From Herminiimonas sp. (lineage in GTDB: Bacteria > Pseudomonadota > Gammaproteobacteria > Burkholderiales > Burkholderiaceae), in contig JACMQD010000303.1 in NCBI GenBank assembly GCA_014377155.1, positions 1-5,597 of the forward strand: DNA of 5,597 nucleotides, in the 5' to 3' direction. Both the position numbers and the translations under genes were made by a program. Within the stretch, counting starts at the first letter, position 1; each line of letters opens with the position of its first letter. Shown piece after piece: positions 1-5,597 of the stretch. The notes below the pieces were generated by a model. It had not been told where the DNA came from. It did no database searches and was given only the letters and a program-made list of their open reading frames with translations.

Positions 1-1561
1 AGTAGGTAATCGATTCGAAGCCAGTTTGACTATCGATTACCACGACCATCCTGTCGCGATTTCGCTCCAGCATCAACCATTGTTCGAGCTCGGTTTCGCC
101 GGCGTAATAGCCGCACTGACGCTGCATGTAGGCCAGATGCTTGTTGGTAATCACGCCGCTTTTAGGCGCTGCCTTCAAGGCGTCGGGATTGTGTTGATTC
201 ACGATCGTCGCGTAGTCGGCATGGTTGTAGCGTAATTGTTGCGGCGTGTCGACCGTCTGACGGCGTACTGCGGCGACTTCCTCGCGAACCTGTTCCAGTG
301 CGGCCCGGCTAAGCGAAACCGAACCTGCCCGGGCCGGCCCCGACGCTTCGAGCGCATGAAACAAGCAGTCACCACCGCCCATATTGTCCTTGAGCTGGAA
401 CCTGCGGTCTTGGAATCCCGATGCTTGTTCGCTTCTTGCCGAAGGAGTACGGCCTGACGCGCGATCCATGGCAGCCAAATCGGCTGCCGTTGGTGCGGCT
501 GTAACCGGTTCCGACGCCCGATTGCGTTTGCGTTCCAGCGCAGTGCACAACGCCTCGTGCAGCGCGTCGAGCTGTGCCGGCATCTGAATGAACGCTGCGC
601 ATACTTGCCGTGCGTTCGTCACGACCGTTTGAAGCGCCGGGCCGACCTGATTTTGATCGACAATCGAGCCGTCCTCGATCCTTGATTGTATTTCACGAAA
701 TGCGACCAGCGTGGCATTGCGGCCGTTGCCGGCACCGCTTAGGATCATCGGTCCCGCCTGCCCCTCGGCGGCGTGATAGTTGAGTTCCTGATGCTGATCG
801 AGGATCATGCTGGCGCGCAGGATTTGTTCGGGCCGAAGCAGCTGGCCGGTGAACTTGAGCCCTGCCTGGGTCAGGACGATCGTGTGCCGGCGGCCGTGGG
901 TCCGGTCGGTCACATCAAGGTGGACATGCAGGTGATCGTTCATGACCGGCGCGCTGCCAACGTCGGGTGGAATCTGGCGCTCGACGGACGTAACCTGGTA
1001 TTTGCCTCCGAGGACCAATGGCACGCCGGCAGCCCGGCTTGCTTGCCATTGTTGCATCAGCTGGTCGATGACCGGTTTCGATTTGCTACGGGCGGGTTCT
1101 TGATGCGCCATCCTCGATACGAACTCATACAGGCCCTGGCGCGATTCGATACCCTGCACCAAAGCCTGTTCGCATATCCGGAAATCGTCTGATGGCGAGG
1201 CGCCGGCGACGCCTGCAGGTGCGAGCGTAAGCGGGGACTGACCGAGGGCATAGATGCGGTGTTCGCGCCGGTCTGGAAGGTCGGTAACGACAATCCGGTG
1301 GGGAAGTATTCTGGTCCGAGTCGGCCGGGCGCCGACGGTGGTGGCCGGGGCGCCAGCAGAATTCGCAGGGGCGACATTGCTACGGGCCGGCATGCGCTGC
1401 ATTATTGAAAATAACTGCAGCGCTTGCGCGCGTTCGCCCCTGCGCACACCCGACCCGGATGGCACTGTCGGGCTGCTGGCGGTCGACGCTGCCGGCTGCG
1501 CTGCCTGCCGGGACAGCGGCGTAATCTGAACGTACGGCAAGGAACTGTCTACTGGATTCAT
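1..1561 (-). CDS. Putative type III effector: degenerate YopH-like tyrosine phosphatase domain plus OTU-like cysteine protease domain (3' end cut by window edge)
   Basis: This frame is open from ATG 1561 to the left edge (520 residues seen, no stop). An in-frame TGA at 1576-1574 rules out an earlier start; the ribosome site is weak (GAAG, 10 nt spacer). Residues 1-85 are low-complexity, with 8 Ser and 6 Pro in the first 50 and only one acidic residue before residue 43; no signal peptide or membrane segment is visible. Residues about 95-350 follow the order of YopH-type phosphatases: RIYALGQSPL (102-111), a P-loop-like SGAGNGR (275-281), and a Q-loop-like FIQMPAQLDAL (324-334). The invariant P-loop Cys is Ser275, and KFT (236-238) stands where WPD is expected, so phosphatase activity is unlikely. 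Residues about 388-520 form an OTU core: GGGDCLFHAL with presumed nucleophile Cys399, then YMQRQCGYYAGETELEQWL (478-496) and the strand MVVVID (505-510). The catalytic His is not in view. Inferred role: a host-targeted deubiquitinase-like effector. The OTU call is firmer than the phosphatase call. Confidence 0.88.
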   Translation of the reverse strand, partial: MNPVDSSLPYVQITPLSRQAAQPAASTASSPTVPSGSGVRRGERAQALQLFSIMQRMPARSNVAPANSAGAPATTVGARPTRTRILPHRIVVTDLPDRREHRIYALGQSPLTLAPAGVAGASPSDDFRICEQALVQGIESRQGLYEFVSRMAHQEPARSKSKPVIDQLMQQWQASRAAGVPLVLGGKYQVTSVERQIPPDVGSAPVMNDHLHVHLDVTDRTHGRRHTIVLTQAGLKFTGQLLRPEQILRASMILDQHQELNYHAAEGQAGPMILSGAGNGRNATLVAFREIQSRIEDGSIVDQNQVGPALQTVVTNARQVCAAFIQMPAQLDALHEALCTALERKRNRASEPVTAAPTAADLAAMDRASGRTPSARSEQASGFQDRRFQLKDNMGGGDCLFHALEASGPARAGSVSLSRAALEQVREEVAAVRRQTVDTPQQLRYNHADYATIVNQHNPDALKAAPKSGVITNKHLAYMQRQCGYYAGETELEQWLMLERNRDRMVVVIDSQTGFESITY

Positions 1562-1639
1562 GTCGGGAGCACTTCACTGTTTTCGCCTGCGATTAGTGCC
1601 GCCCTCGATTCGCCCTGCGCGGACACCGCTTGATTGAAC

Positions 1640-1667
1640 TGAGTGTCAGAACACGGTGGGCAGTTCC
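1640..1667 (-). promoter_or_regulatory. Candidate hrp box (HrpL-type ECF sigma promoter) upstream of the effector gene
   Basis: Reading toward the effector gene, GGAACT (1667-1662) is followed by 15 bases and then ACACTCA (1646-1640). The Pseudomonas/Erwinia hrp box is GGAACC, 15-16 bases, CCACNNA, so this differs at two of the eleven fixed positions and keeps the spacing. It ends 78 bp before the ATG at 1561, a normal distance for such promoters, and points the right way. My rough estimate is that a match this good turns up by chance in a few percent of regions this size. It is therefore suggestive only. Confidence 0.35.
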
Positions 1668-1719
1668 ATTTTTGTGAAACTGCGACCATCAAGCGTGAAA
1701 ACCACATTTTTGCAAAGGC

Positions 1720-1745
1720 AAAACCGCGCCGTCGAACCGCGTTTT
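1720..1745 (-). terminator. Weak terminator-like hairpin after the MocR gene
   Basis: Starting at the last base of the MocR stop codon, the minus strand reads AAAACGCG, a nine-base loop region, then CGCGGTTTT. The arms pair over about eight base pairs with one bulged G and end in only four T. A second small perfect inverted repeat, TTTTGC-CTTT-GCAAAA (1723-1708), overlaps its end. The position immediately after a stop codon fits a terminator, but the short T run and the bulge make it weak. It could partly separate the regulator gene from the effector gene downstream. Confidence 0.3.
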
Positions 1746-3163
1746 TACAGACTTTCGAAAAACGCCGACACTTCGGCCACATCCGAATAGGCGACATTGA
1801 ACCGGAACCAGGGACGGTCCGGCGTCGACAGGAAGAAAAATTCGCCGGGCGCCAGCCAGATGCCCCGTGCCAGCGCCATGTCGGCGATGGCACGGGTGCT
1901 CAGGTCGGTACGCTCCAGCGAGGCCCACGAAAACATGCCGCCGCGGGGTGCGGCGAACGGCGTCAGGCCCACTTTCTCAAGCCGGTCATTGAGCCGTGAC
2001 TGCGCCTCCAGCAGCGACGCCGACAGCCGCTCGACATGCTTGCGGTGACGTCCTTCGGTCAAGGCTATATGCACCAGACGCTCGGTGATCTCGGAACTGG
2101 TCAGCGTAAGCACCATCTTGGTATGGACCAGTTCACGCGCTAACGCCGGCTGGCAAACGATATAGCCGAGCCGCAGCGAGGGCGCGATAGTTTTTGAAAA
2201 GCCCGATACGTAAATCACCCGTTGCAGGCCGTCAAGCGCCGCCAGCATCGGATCGGTCGGTTGCGCCAGTTCGCGGTACAGGTCGTCTTCGACAACCCAG
2301 AAGCCGTGACGCTCTGCCATTTGCAGCACGCGCATCGCGCAGGCCGGCGTATAGGATGTCGCGGTCGGATTCTGCAACACCGGATTGGTAAAAAATATTT
2401 TGGGATTGTGGCGCGCTGCGAGCGCATCGAGCGCGTCGACATCGACGCCGGAAGCGGTGCGCGGCACGCCCAACACGTTGACGTGCGACAGCTTCAGCAT
2501 AGCGATCAGATTACAGTAGCCGGGATCTTCGACCAGCACGGTGTCGCCCGGCTTGACTAGTGTACGGACGATGATGTCGAGCGCCTGGGTGGCGCCATGC
2601 GTGGTGATGACTTGTTCGGGGGCGACGTCCAGCGCCCAGCGTTCGAGCGACTTGGCAAGCGTCTGGCGCAGCGGCGGATAGCCGTAAGGGTGGCCGTAGC
2701 CGACCTGTTGCGGCCCTGGCGCACGGATCAGGCGACGCTCGGCCTGGCGCAATCCTTCGCCATCGAGATAATTGCTGGGAAGCCAGCCGCAACCTGCCTT
2801 GATCGGGACACGGTCATCGGCAAACACTTCCGACAGCAGCCAGGCTGAATCGATCACCGGCACCGGCGGCGAGAACGCGCGCGGTGCGACCTCGACCGTT
2901 TCCCGCCTGGCAACGAAAAAACCGGCACCGCGCCGGGCTTGCAGCAAGCCTCTGGCGACCAGTCGCTCATAGGCTTCGACAATAGTGGAATTGCTGACCT
3001 GAAGATCCTGCGCCAGCTTTCGCACCGATGGCAGTCGTTCGCCGGCGCGCAAGCCACCGCTTTCGATCAGCTGATGCAATCCGTCGGCAACTTGCCCGAC
3101 CAGCCCGCCCGGCGCGCCGCGCTCGAGTCGAAAACTTATTTTTCGGGGTTCGCTTGAGGGCAT
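1745..3163 (-). CDS. MocR/GabR-family transcriptional regulator (GntR winged helix fused to aminotransferase-like PLP domain)
   Basis: A 472-residue protein, the usual MocR size. Residues about 18-88 are a GntR winged helix, with the helix-turn-helix around 43-74 (RLPSVRKLAQDL ... STIVEAYERLVARGLL). A linker leads to a fold-type I aminotransferase-like domain from about 115 to the end. The PLP-binding set is intact: Asn265 in LQNPT, Asp293 and Tyr296 in VEDDLY, the Schiff-base Lys324 in GFSKTIAPSLRLGY, and the carboxylate-binding Arg454 in WFRFN. MocR proteins use this domain to sense an amine or amino acid through a PLP adduct and usually have no metabolic role as enzymes. The gene is divergent from a class III aminotransferase gene, the arrangement seen for GabR/gabTD and for TauR with taurine-pyruvate aminotransferase, so it most likely controls the aminotransferase-amidase pair and possibly itself. 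The ATG at 3163 follows a purine-rich AGAAGAGA. The effector ligand cannot be read from the sequence. Confidence 0.93.
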   Translation of the reverse strand: MPSSEPRKISFRLERGAPGGLVGQVADGLHQLIESGGLRAGERLPSVRKLAQDLQVSNSTIVEAYERLVARGLLQARRGAGFFVARRETVEVAPRAFSPPVPVIDSAWLLSEVFADDRVPIKAGCGWLPSNYLDGEGLRQAERRLIRAPGPQQVGYGHPYGYPPLRQTLAKSLERWALDVAPEQVITTHGATQALDIIVRTLVKPGDTVLVEDPGYCNLIAMLKLSHVNVLGVPRTASGVDVDALDALAARHNPKIFFTNPVLQNPTATSYTPACAMRVLQMAERHGFWVVEDDLYRELAQPTDPMLAALDGLQRVIYVSGFSKTIAPSLRLGYIVCQPALARELVHTKMVLTLTSSEITERLVHIALTEGRHRKHVERLSASLLEAQSRLNDRLEKVGLTPFAAPRGGMFSWASLERTDLSTRAIADMALARGIWLAPGEFFFLSTPDRPWFRFNVAYSDVAEVSAFFESL

Positions 3164-3180
3164 TTCTCTTCTCGATTTTG

Positions 3181-3193
3181 TGTTGCTACAACA
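3181..3193. promoter_or_regulatory. Perfect inverted repeat, candidate operator
   Basis: TGTTG-CTA-CAACA is a perfect 5-3-5 inverted repeat about 18 bp upstream of the MocR start. It overlaps the possible -35 box of the divergent aminotransferase gene. A regulator bound here could act on both genes. The symmetry is real, but an arm of five bases is short and can arise by chance. Confidence 0.35.
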
Positions 3194-3194
3194 T

Positions 3195-3222
3195 CAGTAC
3201 GGATTCTTAATTCGCGCAGTAC
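3195..3222 (+). repeat. CAGTAC direct repeat, 22 bp apart, candidate MocR binding half-sites
   Basis: CAGTAC occurs at 3195-3200 and again at 3217-3222, exactly 22 bp apart, about two helical turns. MocR-type regulators such as GabR and TauR bind direct repeats on one face of the DNA in spacers of this kind, which makes this pair a plausible operator. A related GTGTAC lies at 3244-3249 but is out of phase. The evidence is position and spacing only. Confidence 0.35.
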
Positions 3223-3299
3223 AATTTTTAGACTTACGCCGAAGTGTACCTACCATTGCCGATTGTAACTGTTATTGTTGACCTATTATTTCTTGCGCT

Positions 3300-3303
3300 G
3301 GAG
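3300..3303 (+). promoter_or_regulatory. Ribosome binding site that sets the aminotransferase start
   Basis: GGAG lies six bases before the ATG at 3310. The longest frame would begin with GTG at 3244, but that adds 22 hydrophobic residues unlike this family and has no ribosome site. The ATG at 3310 is therefore preferred. Confidence 0.75.
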
Positions 3304-3309
3304 CGCCCC

Positions 3310-4629
3310 ATGAAAACCGAGGATCCACCGATCGACATGTCCGCCTACTGGATGCCGTTTACGGCCAATCGCGACTTCAAGGCGCATCCGCGGCTGATGG
3401 TGTCGGCCGAGGGCATGTATTACAAGGATATCGATGGCAACACCGTGCTGGATGGCACGGCAGGCTTGTGGTGCGTGCCACTCGGCCATGCGCAACCGAA
3501 GATCGTCGCCGCCGTGCAAAAGTCGGTTGCCACGCTGGATTATTCGCCGTCGTTCCAGATGGGGCATCCGATGGCATTCGAGCTGGCTGCCCGCCTCAAG
3601 CAATACACCGGCAACCGCTTCGCGCATATTTTTTATACGGGCTCCGGATCGGAGTCGGTCGATACCGCCTTGAAAATGGCGCTGGCCTATCACCGTGCCC
3701 GCGGCGAAGGCTCACGCACCCGCCTTATCGGGCGCGAGCGCGGCTATCACGGTGTCGGTTTTGGCGGTTTGTCGGTGGGCGGCATCGCCGGCAACCGTAA
3801 GCAGTTCGGCCCGTTGCTGGGCGGCGTCGATCATATGCGCCATACCCATGACCTGCAAAGAAACGCATTCACGCGCGGCGAGCCGGAACACGGTGCCGAC
3901 CTGGCCGACGATCTCGAGCGCATCGTTGCGCTGCATGATGCGTCGACCATTGCGGCGGTCATCGTCGAGCCTGTGGCGGGTTCGACCGGCGTGCTGATCC
4001 CGCCGAAGAACTATCTCAAGAAGCTGCGTGAGATCTGCGACAAGCACGGCATCCTGCTCATCTTCGATGAAGTCATCACTGGTTTCGGACGTCTGGCGAC
4101 GCCGTTCGCCTTCGATTATTTCGGTGTCGAACCGGACCTGGTCACGGTTGCCAAGGGGCTGACCAACGGCGTGGTGCCAATGGGGGCGGTGTTTTCGAAG
4201 AGTCACATCTACGACGCTTTGATGAACGGGCCAGCCGGCATCGAACTGTTTCATGGCTATACGTATTCGGGCCATCCGCTGGGATGCGCAGCCGGTCTGG
4301 CCTCGCTCGATATATTCGAAGAGCAGGGCGTGATCGAGCATGCGCAAAGTCTGGCCGGTTACTGGGCCGACGCCGTGCATTCTCTCAAGGGGTTGCCGCA
4401 TGTGATCGATCTGCGCAATATCGGGCTGATTGCTGCGGTCGAACTGGCGCCGATTGCCGGTAAGCCGGGGGCGCGCGCGTTCGATGCATTCAAACGCGCC
4501 TTTGCCGATGGTTTGTTGATCCGCACAACGGGCGACATCATCGCGCTGTCACCGCCGCTGGTGCTGGAAAAAACCCATATCGACGAATTGTTCGGCAAAC
4601 TGGCGACGGTCCTGCGCTCGCTGGATTAA
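3310..4629 (+). CDS. Omega-amino acid (beta-alanine):pyruvate aminotransferase, class III PLP enzyme
   Basis: A 439-residue fold-type I, class III aminotransferase, close to the roughly 450 residues of Pseudomonas omega-amino acid:pyruvate transaminase. The expected reaction is beta-alanine or another omega-amine plus pyruvate, giving an aldehyde (malonate semialdehyde) plus L-alanine in the cytoplasm. Visible features in order: DGTAGLWCVPLGH (48-60) with substrate-pocket Trp54; GSGSESVDTALKMA (111-124), which holds the PLP phosphate; Tyr146-His147 stacking on PLP; Glu220; FDEVITGFGR (252-261) with Asp253 pairing the pyridine nitrogen; Schiff-base Lys282 in AKGLTNG; HGYTYSGHP (315-323); and Arg405 in LLIRTTGD, the likely carboxylate-binding Arg. 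No key residue is missing. It is divergent from a MocR regulator and 37 bp upstream of an amidase gene, probably in one transcript. Related enzymes act on taurine, putrescine or aromatic amines, so the exact amino donor is uncertain. Confidence 0.92.
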   Translation: MKTEDPPIDMSAYWMPFTANRDFKAHPRLMVSAEGMYYKDIDGNTVLDGTAGLWCVPLGHAQPKIVAAVQKSVATLDYSPSFQMGHPMAFELAARLKQYTGNRFAHIFYTGSGSESVDTALKMALAYHRARGEGSRTRLIGRERGYHGVGFGGLSVGGIAGNRKQFGPLLGGVDHMRHTHDLQRNAFTRGEPEHGADLADDLERIVALHDASTIAAVIVEPVAGSTGVLIPPKNYLKKLREICDKHGILLIFDEVITGFGRLATPFAFDYFGVEPDLVTVAKGLTNGVVPMGAVFSKSHIYDALMNGPAGIELFHGYTYSGHPLGCAAGLASLDIFEEQGVIEHAQSLAGYWADAVHSLKGLPHVIDLRNIGLIAAVELAPIAGKPGARAFDAFKRAFADGLLIRTTGDIIALSPPLVLEKTHIDELFGKLATVLRSLD

Positions 4630-4666
4630 ACTCTTTTTGGCGGAATATTCTTTTTTGATTGCGAGT

Positions 4667-5597
4667 ATGGCGATACACCAGCAAATTGCTTTTTCCAGCC
4701 TGGCCGATCTGGCGCGTGGCCTGCAGCAAGCGGACTTCACGTCGGTGGAACTGACCGGCGTGTATCTGGACCGGATTGCGCGGCTCGATCCGCGCCTGCA
4801 TGCCTATGTCGGCGTCTACGCGGAATCGGCATTGCTGCAGGCACAAGCGGCTGACCTTCAGCGACGCTCCGGCTTGCCGGTGTCGCCGTTGCACGGATTG
4901 CCGATTGCGGTAAAGGACTTGTGCGAGATCGAGGGCCAAGTCACGACCTGCGGTTCGCAGGCGTGGTCGGCGCGTCGCAGCGCCACCACCAGCACCGTCG
5001 TCGAACGCCTGCTGGCGGCCGGCATGATCATCCTCGGCAAGACCCACATGGTGGAGTTCGCCTTCGGCGGCTGGGGCACTAATCCGCTGATGGGCACGCC
5101 GCGTAATCCGTGGGACATGCGCGGCCAGCACCGGGCGCCGGGCGGTTCGAGCAGCGGTTCCGGCGTGGCCGTAGCAGGCGGCCTGGCGCCGGCGGCAATC
5201 GGATCGGATACCGGCGGCTCGATCCGTGCACCGGCCGCGTTCAATGGCCTGACCGGACTCAAGACCACCCACGGACTGATCAGCCTGCACGGCACGATCG
5301 CACTCTCACCTTCGCTCGACACGATCGGGCCGATGACGCGCACGGCCGAAGATGCCGGCTTGCTGACGGCCGCGCTGGCCGGCCCCGATCTGCGCGATGA
5401 CGGTACCTTCCAGCGTCCGCTGTTTCACTTCGACCGCAGCCTGGCGTCGGTGCGGGGCGTCAGGATTGCCGTGATGCGGCCCGCACAGTACCCGTTGCCG
5501 GTCAGCGATGACATCGCACGCGCCACCAATAACGCGGTGTCCACGCTGCGCACGCTCGGCGCCATCGTGACCGAGATTGACCTGCCATTCGATTTCG
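4667..5597 (+). CDS. Amidase-signature family hydrolase (3' end cut by window edge)
   Basis: This frame is open from ATG 4667 to the right edge (310 residues of a family usually about 450-500). It is an amidase-signature enzyme that hydrolyses a C-N amide bond to a carboxylate and an amine. The Ser-cisSer-Lys triad is intact: Lys83 in GLPIAVKDL, cis-Ser161 in the GGSSSGSG segment (159-166), and nucleophile Ser185 in GSDTGGSIRAP (179-189). The N-terminus SLADLARGLQ...TSVELT is typical of GatA-like amidases. No gatB or gatC lies nearby, so a catabolic amidase is more likely than the tRNA amidotransferase. It follows the aminotransferase gene by 37 bp on the same strand with no hairpin between them, suggesting one operon. 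The ATG has a poor ribosome site; an in-frame TTG at 4655 sits nine bases after GGCGGAA (4639-4645) and is a possible alternative start adding four residues. The substrate cannot be deduced. Confidence 0.9.
   Translation, partial: MAIHQQIAFSSLADLARGLQQADFTSVELTGVYLDRIARLDPRLHAYVGVYAESALLQAQAADLQRRSGLPVSPLHGLPIAVKDLCEIEGQVTTCGSQAWSARRSATTSTVVERLLAAGMIILGKTHMVEFAFGGWGTNPLMGTPRNPWDMRGQHRAPGGSSSGSGVAVAGGLAPAAIGSDTGGSIRAPAAFNGLTGLKTTHGLISLHGTIALSPSLDTIGPMTRTAEDAGLLTAALAGPDLRDDGTFQRPLFHFDRSLASVRGVRIAVMRPAQYPLPVSDDIARATNNAVSTLRTLGAIVTEIDLPFDF

Larger units (their letters stand above)
3164..3309. promoter_or_regulatory. Divergent promoter/operator region between MocR gene and aminotransferase gene
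   Basis: This 146-bp spacer is clearly richer in A+T than the genes beside it and must hold both promoters. On the plus strand TTGCTA (3183-3188) and CTTAAT (3206-3211) have a 17-base spacer and could be a -35/-10 pair. TATTAT (3284-3289), a one-mismatch -10 box, lies closer to the gene but has no good -35 partner. No -35/-10 pair for the MocR gene stands out on the minus strand. The individual promoter calls are weak; the regional call rests mainly on the divergent layout and base composition. Confidence 0.6.

Noticed and set aside
272..367. The effector frame as a degraded pseudogene, because its phosphatase motif lacks the Cys
   Set aside because: The frame is uninterrupted for 520 codons, and the OTU motif (Cys399 at 367-365) is intact. 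A domain-specific loss of catalysis is a better explanation than gene decay.
773..1192. A 139-codon plus-strand open frame across the effector region
   Set aside because: It is antisense to the 520-codon minus-strand frame, has no recognisable motif, and is explained as a shadow of that gene's codon bias.
1712..1736. A PIP/hrpII-like pattern on the minus strand: TTCGA, 15 bases, TTTGC
   Set aside because: It has one mismatch to the Ralstonia/Xanthomonas pattern and overlaps the hairpin after the MocR gene. No -10 element is seen at the expected distance, and such a short pattern arises easily by chance. The hrp box candidate fits better.
3244..3309. GTG start at 3244 for the aminotransferase, giving 461 residues
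   Set aside because: The extra 22 residues are unlike the family, and no ribosome site precedes the GTG. GGAG sits six bases before the ATG at 3310.
3712..4401. A 229-codon minus-strand open frame inside the aminotransferase gene
   Set aside because: It lies wholly antisense to a gene whose PLP-enzyme motifs are intact, and its translation shows no domain. It is a shadow frame.
4538..5290. A 250-codon minus-strand open frame across the amidase gene
   Set aside because: The plus strand carries the complete amidase signature triad in this stretch. The antisense frame is arginine-rich, low-information sequence typical of shadows in GC-rich DNA.

Overview
This looks like chromosomal DNA of a moderately GC-rich proteobacterium. 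The codon bias and the gene set (a MocR regulator, an omega-amino-acid aminotransferase and an amidase) suggest a betaproteobacterium of the Burkholderiales, perhaps Oxalobacteraceae. That placement is an inference, because there is no rRNA or other marker gene in the window.

Left part (1-1561, minus strand). One reading frame starts with ATG at 1561 and stays open for 520 codons to the left edge, where the gene is cut. It is easy to miss because its stop codon lies outside the window. The protein reads as a modular secreted effector. It has a Ser/Pro/Ala-rich, acid-poor N-terminus with no hydrophobic signal peptide. A domain that follows the layout of YopH-type protein tyrosine phosphatases comes next, but its catalytic Cys is Ser and no WPD loop is visible. 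The C-terminal part is an OTU-type cysteine protease (deubiquitinase-like) core with its nucleophile in a GGGDCLFHAL motif. The OTU catalytic His would lie beyond the edge. A possible HrpL-type 'hrp box' lies 78 bp upstream of the ATG. Together these suggest a type III effector that acts inside a eukaryotic host cell and carries a pseudo-phosphatase module joined to an ubiquitin-directed protease. I do not know a described protein with this combination.

Middle and right part (1745-5597). A MocR/GabR-type regulator (minus strand) is divergent from an omega-amino acid (beta-alanine):pyruvate aminotransferase (plus strand). An amidase-signature hydrolase follows 37 bp later on the plus strand and is cut by the right edge. 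The 146-bp divergent spacer holds a perfect short inverted repeat and a CAGTAC direct repeat two helical turns apart, both reasonable operator candidates. The likely logic is that the amidase releases an amine or amino acid from an amide, the aminotransferase passes the amino group to pyruvate, and the MocR protein senses the amine, or its PLP adduct, and controls the pair.

The effector gene has the same orientation as the regulator but lies 183 bp downstream, behind a weak terminator-like hairpin. It uses more AGA/AGG/ATA codons than the metabolic genes, which fits an independently acquired gene placed beside a catabolic locus. No RNA gene, CRISPR array, insertion sequence or integrase is visible.
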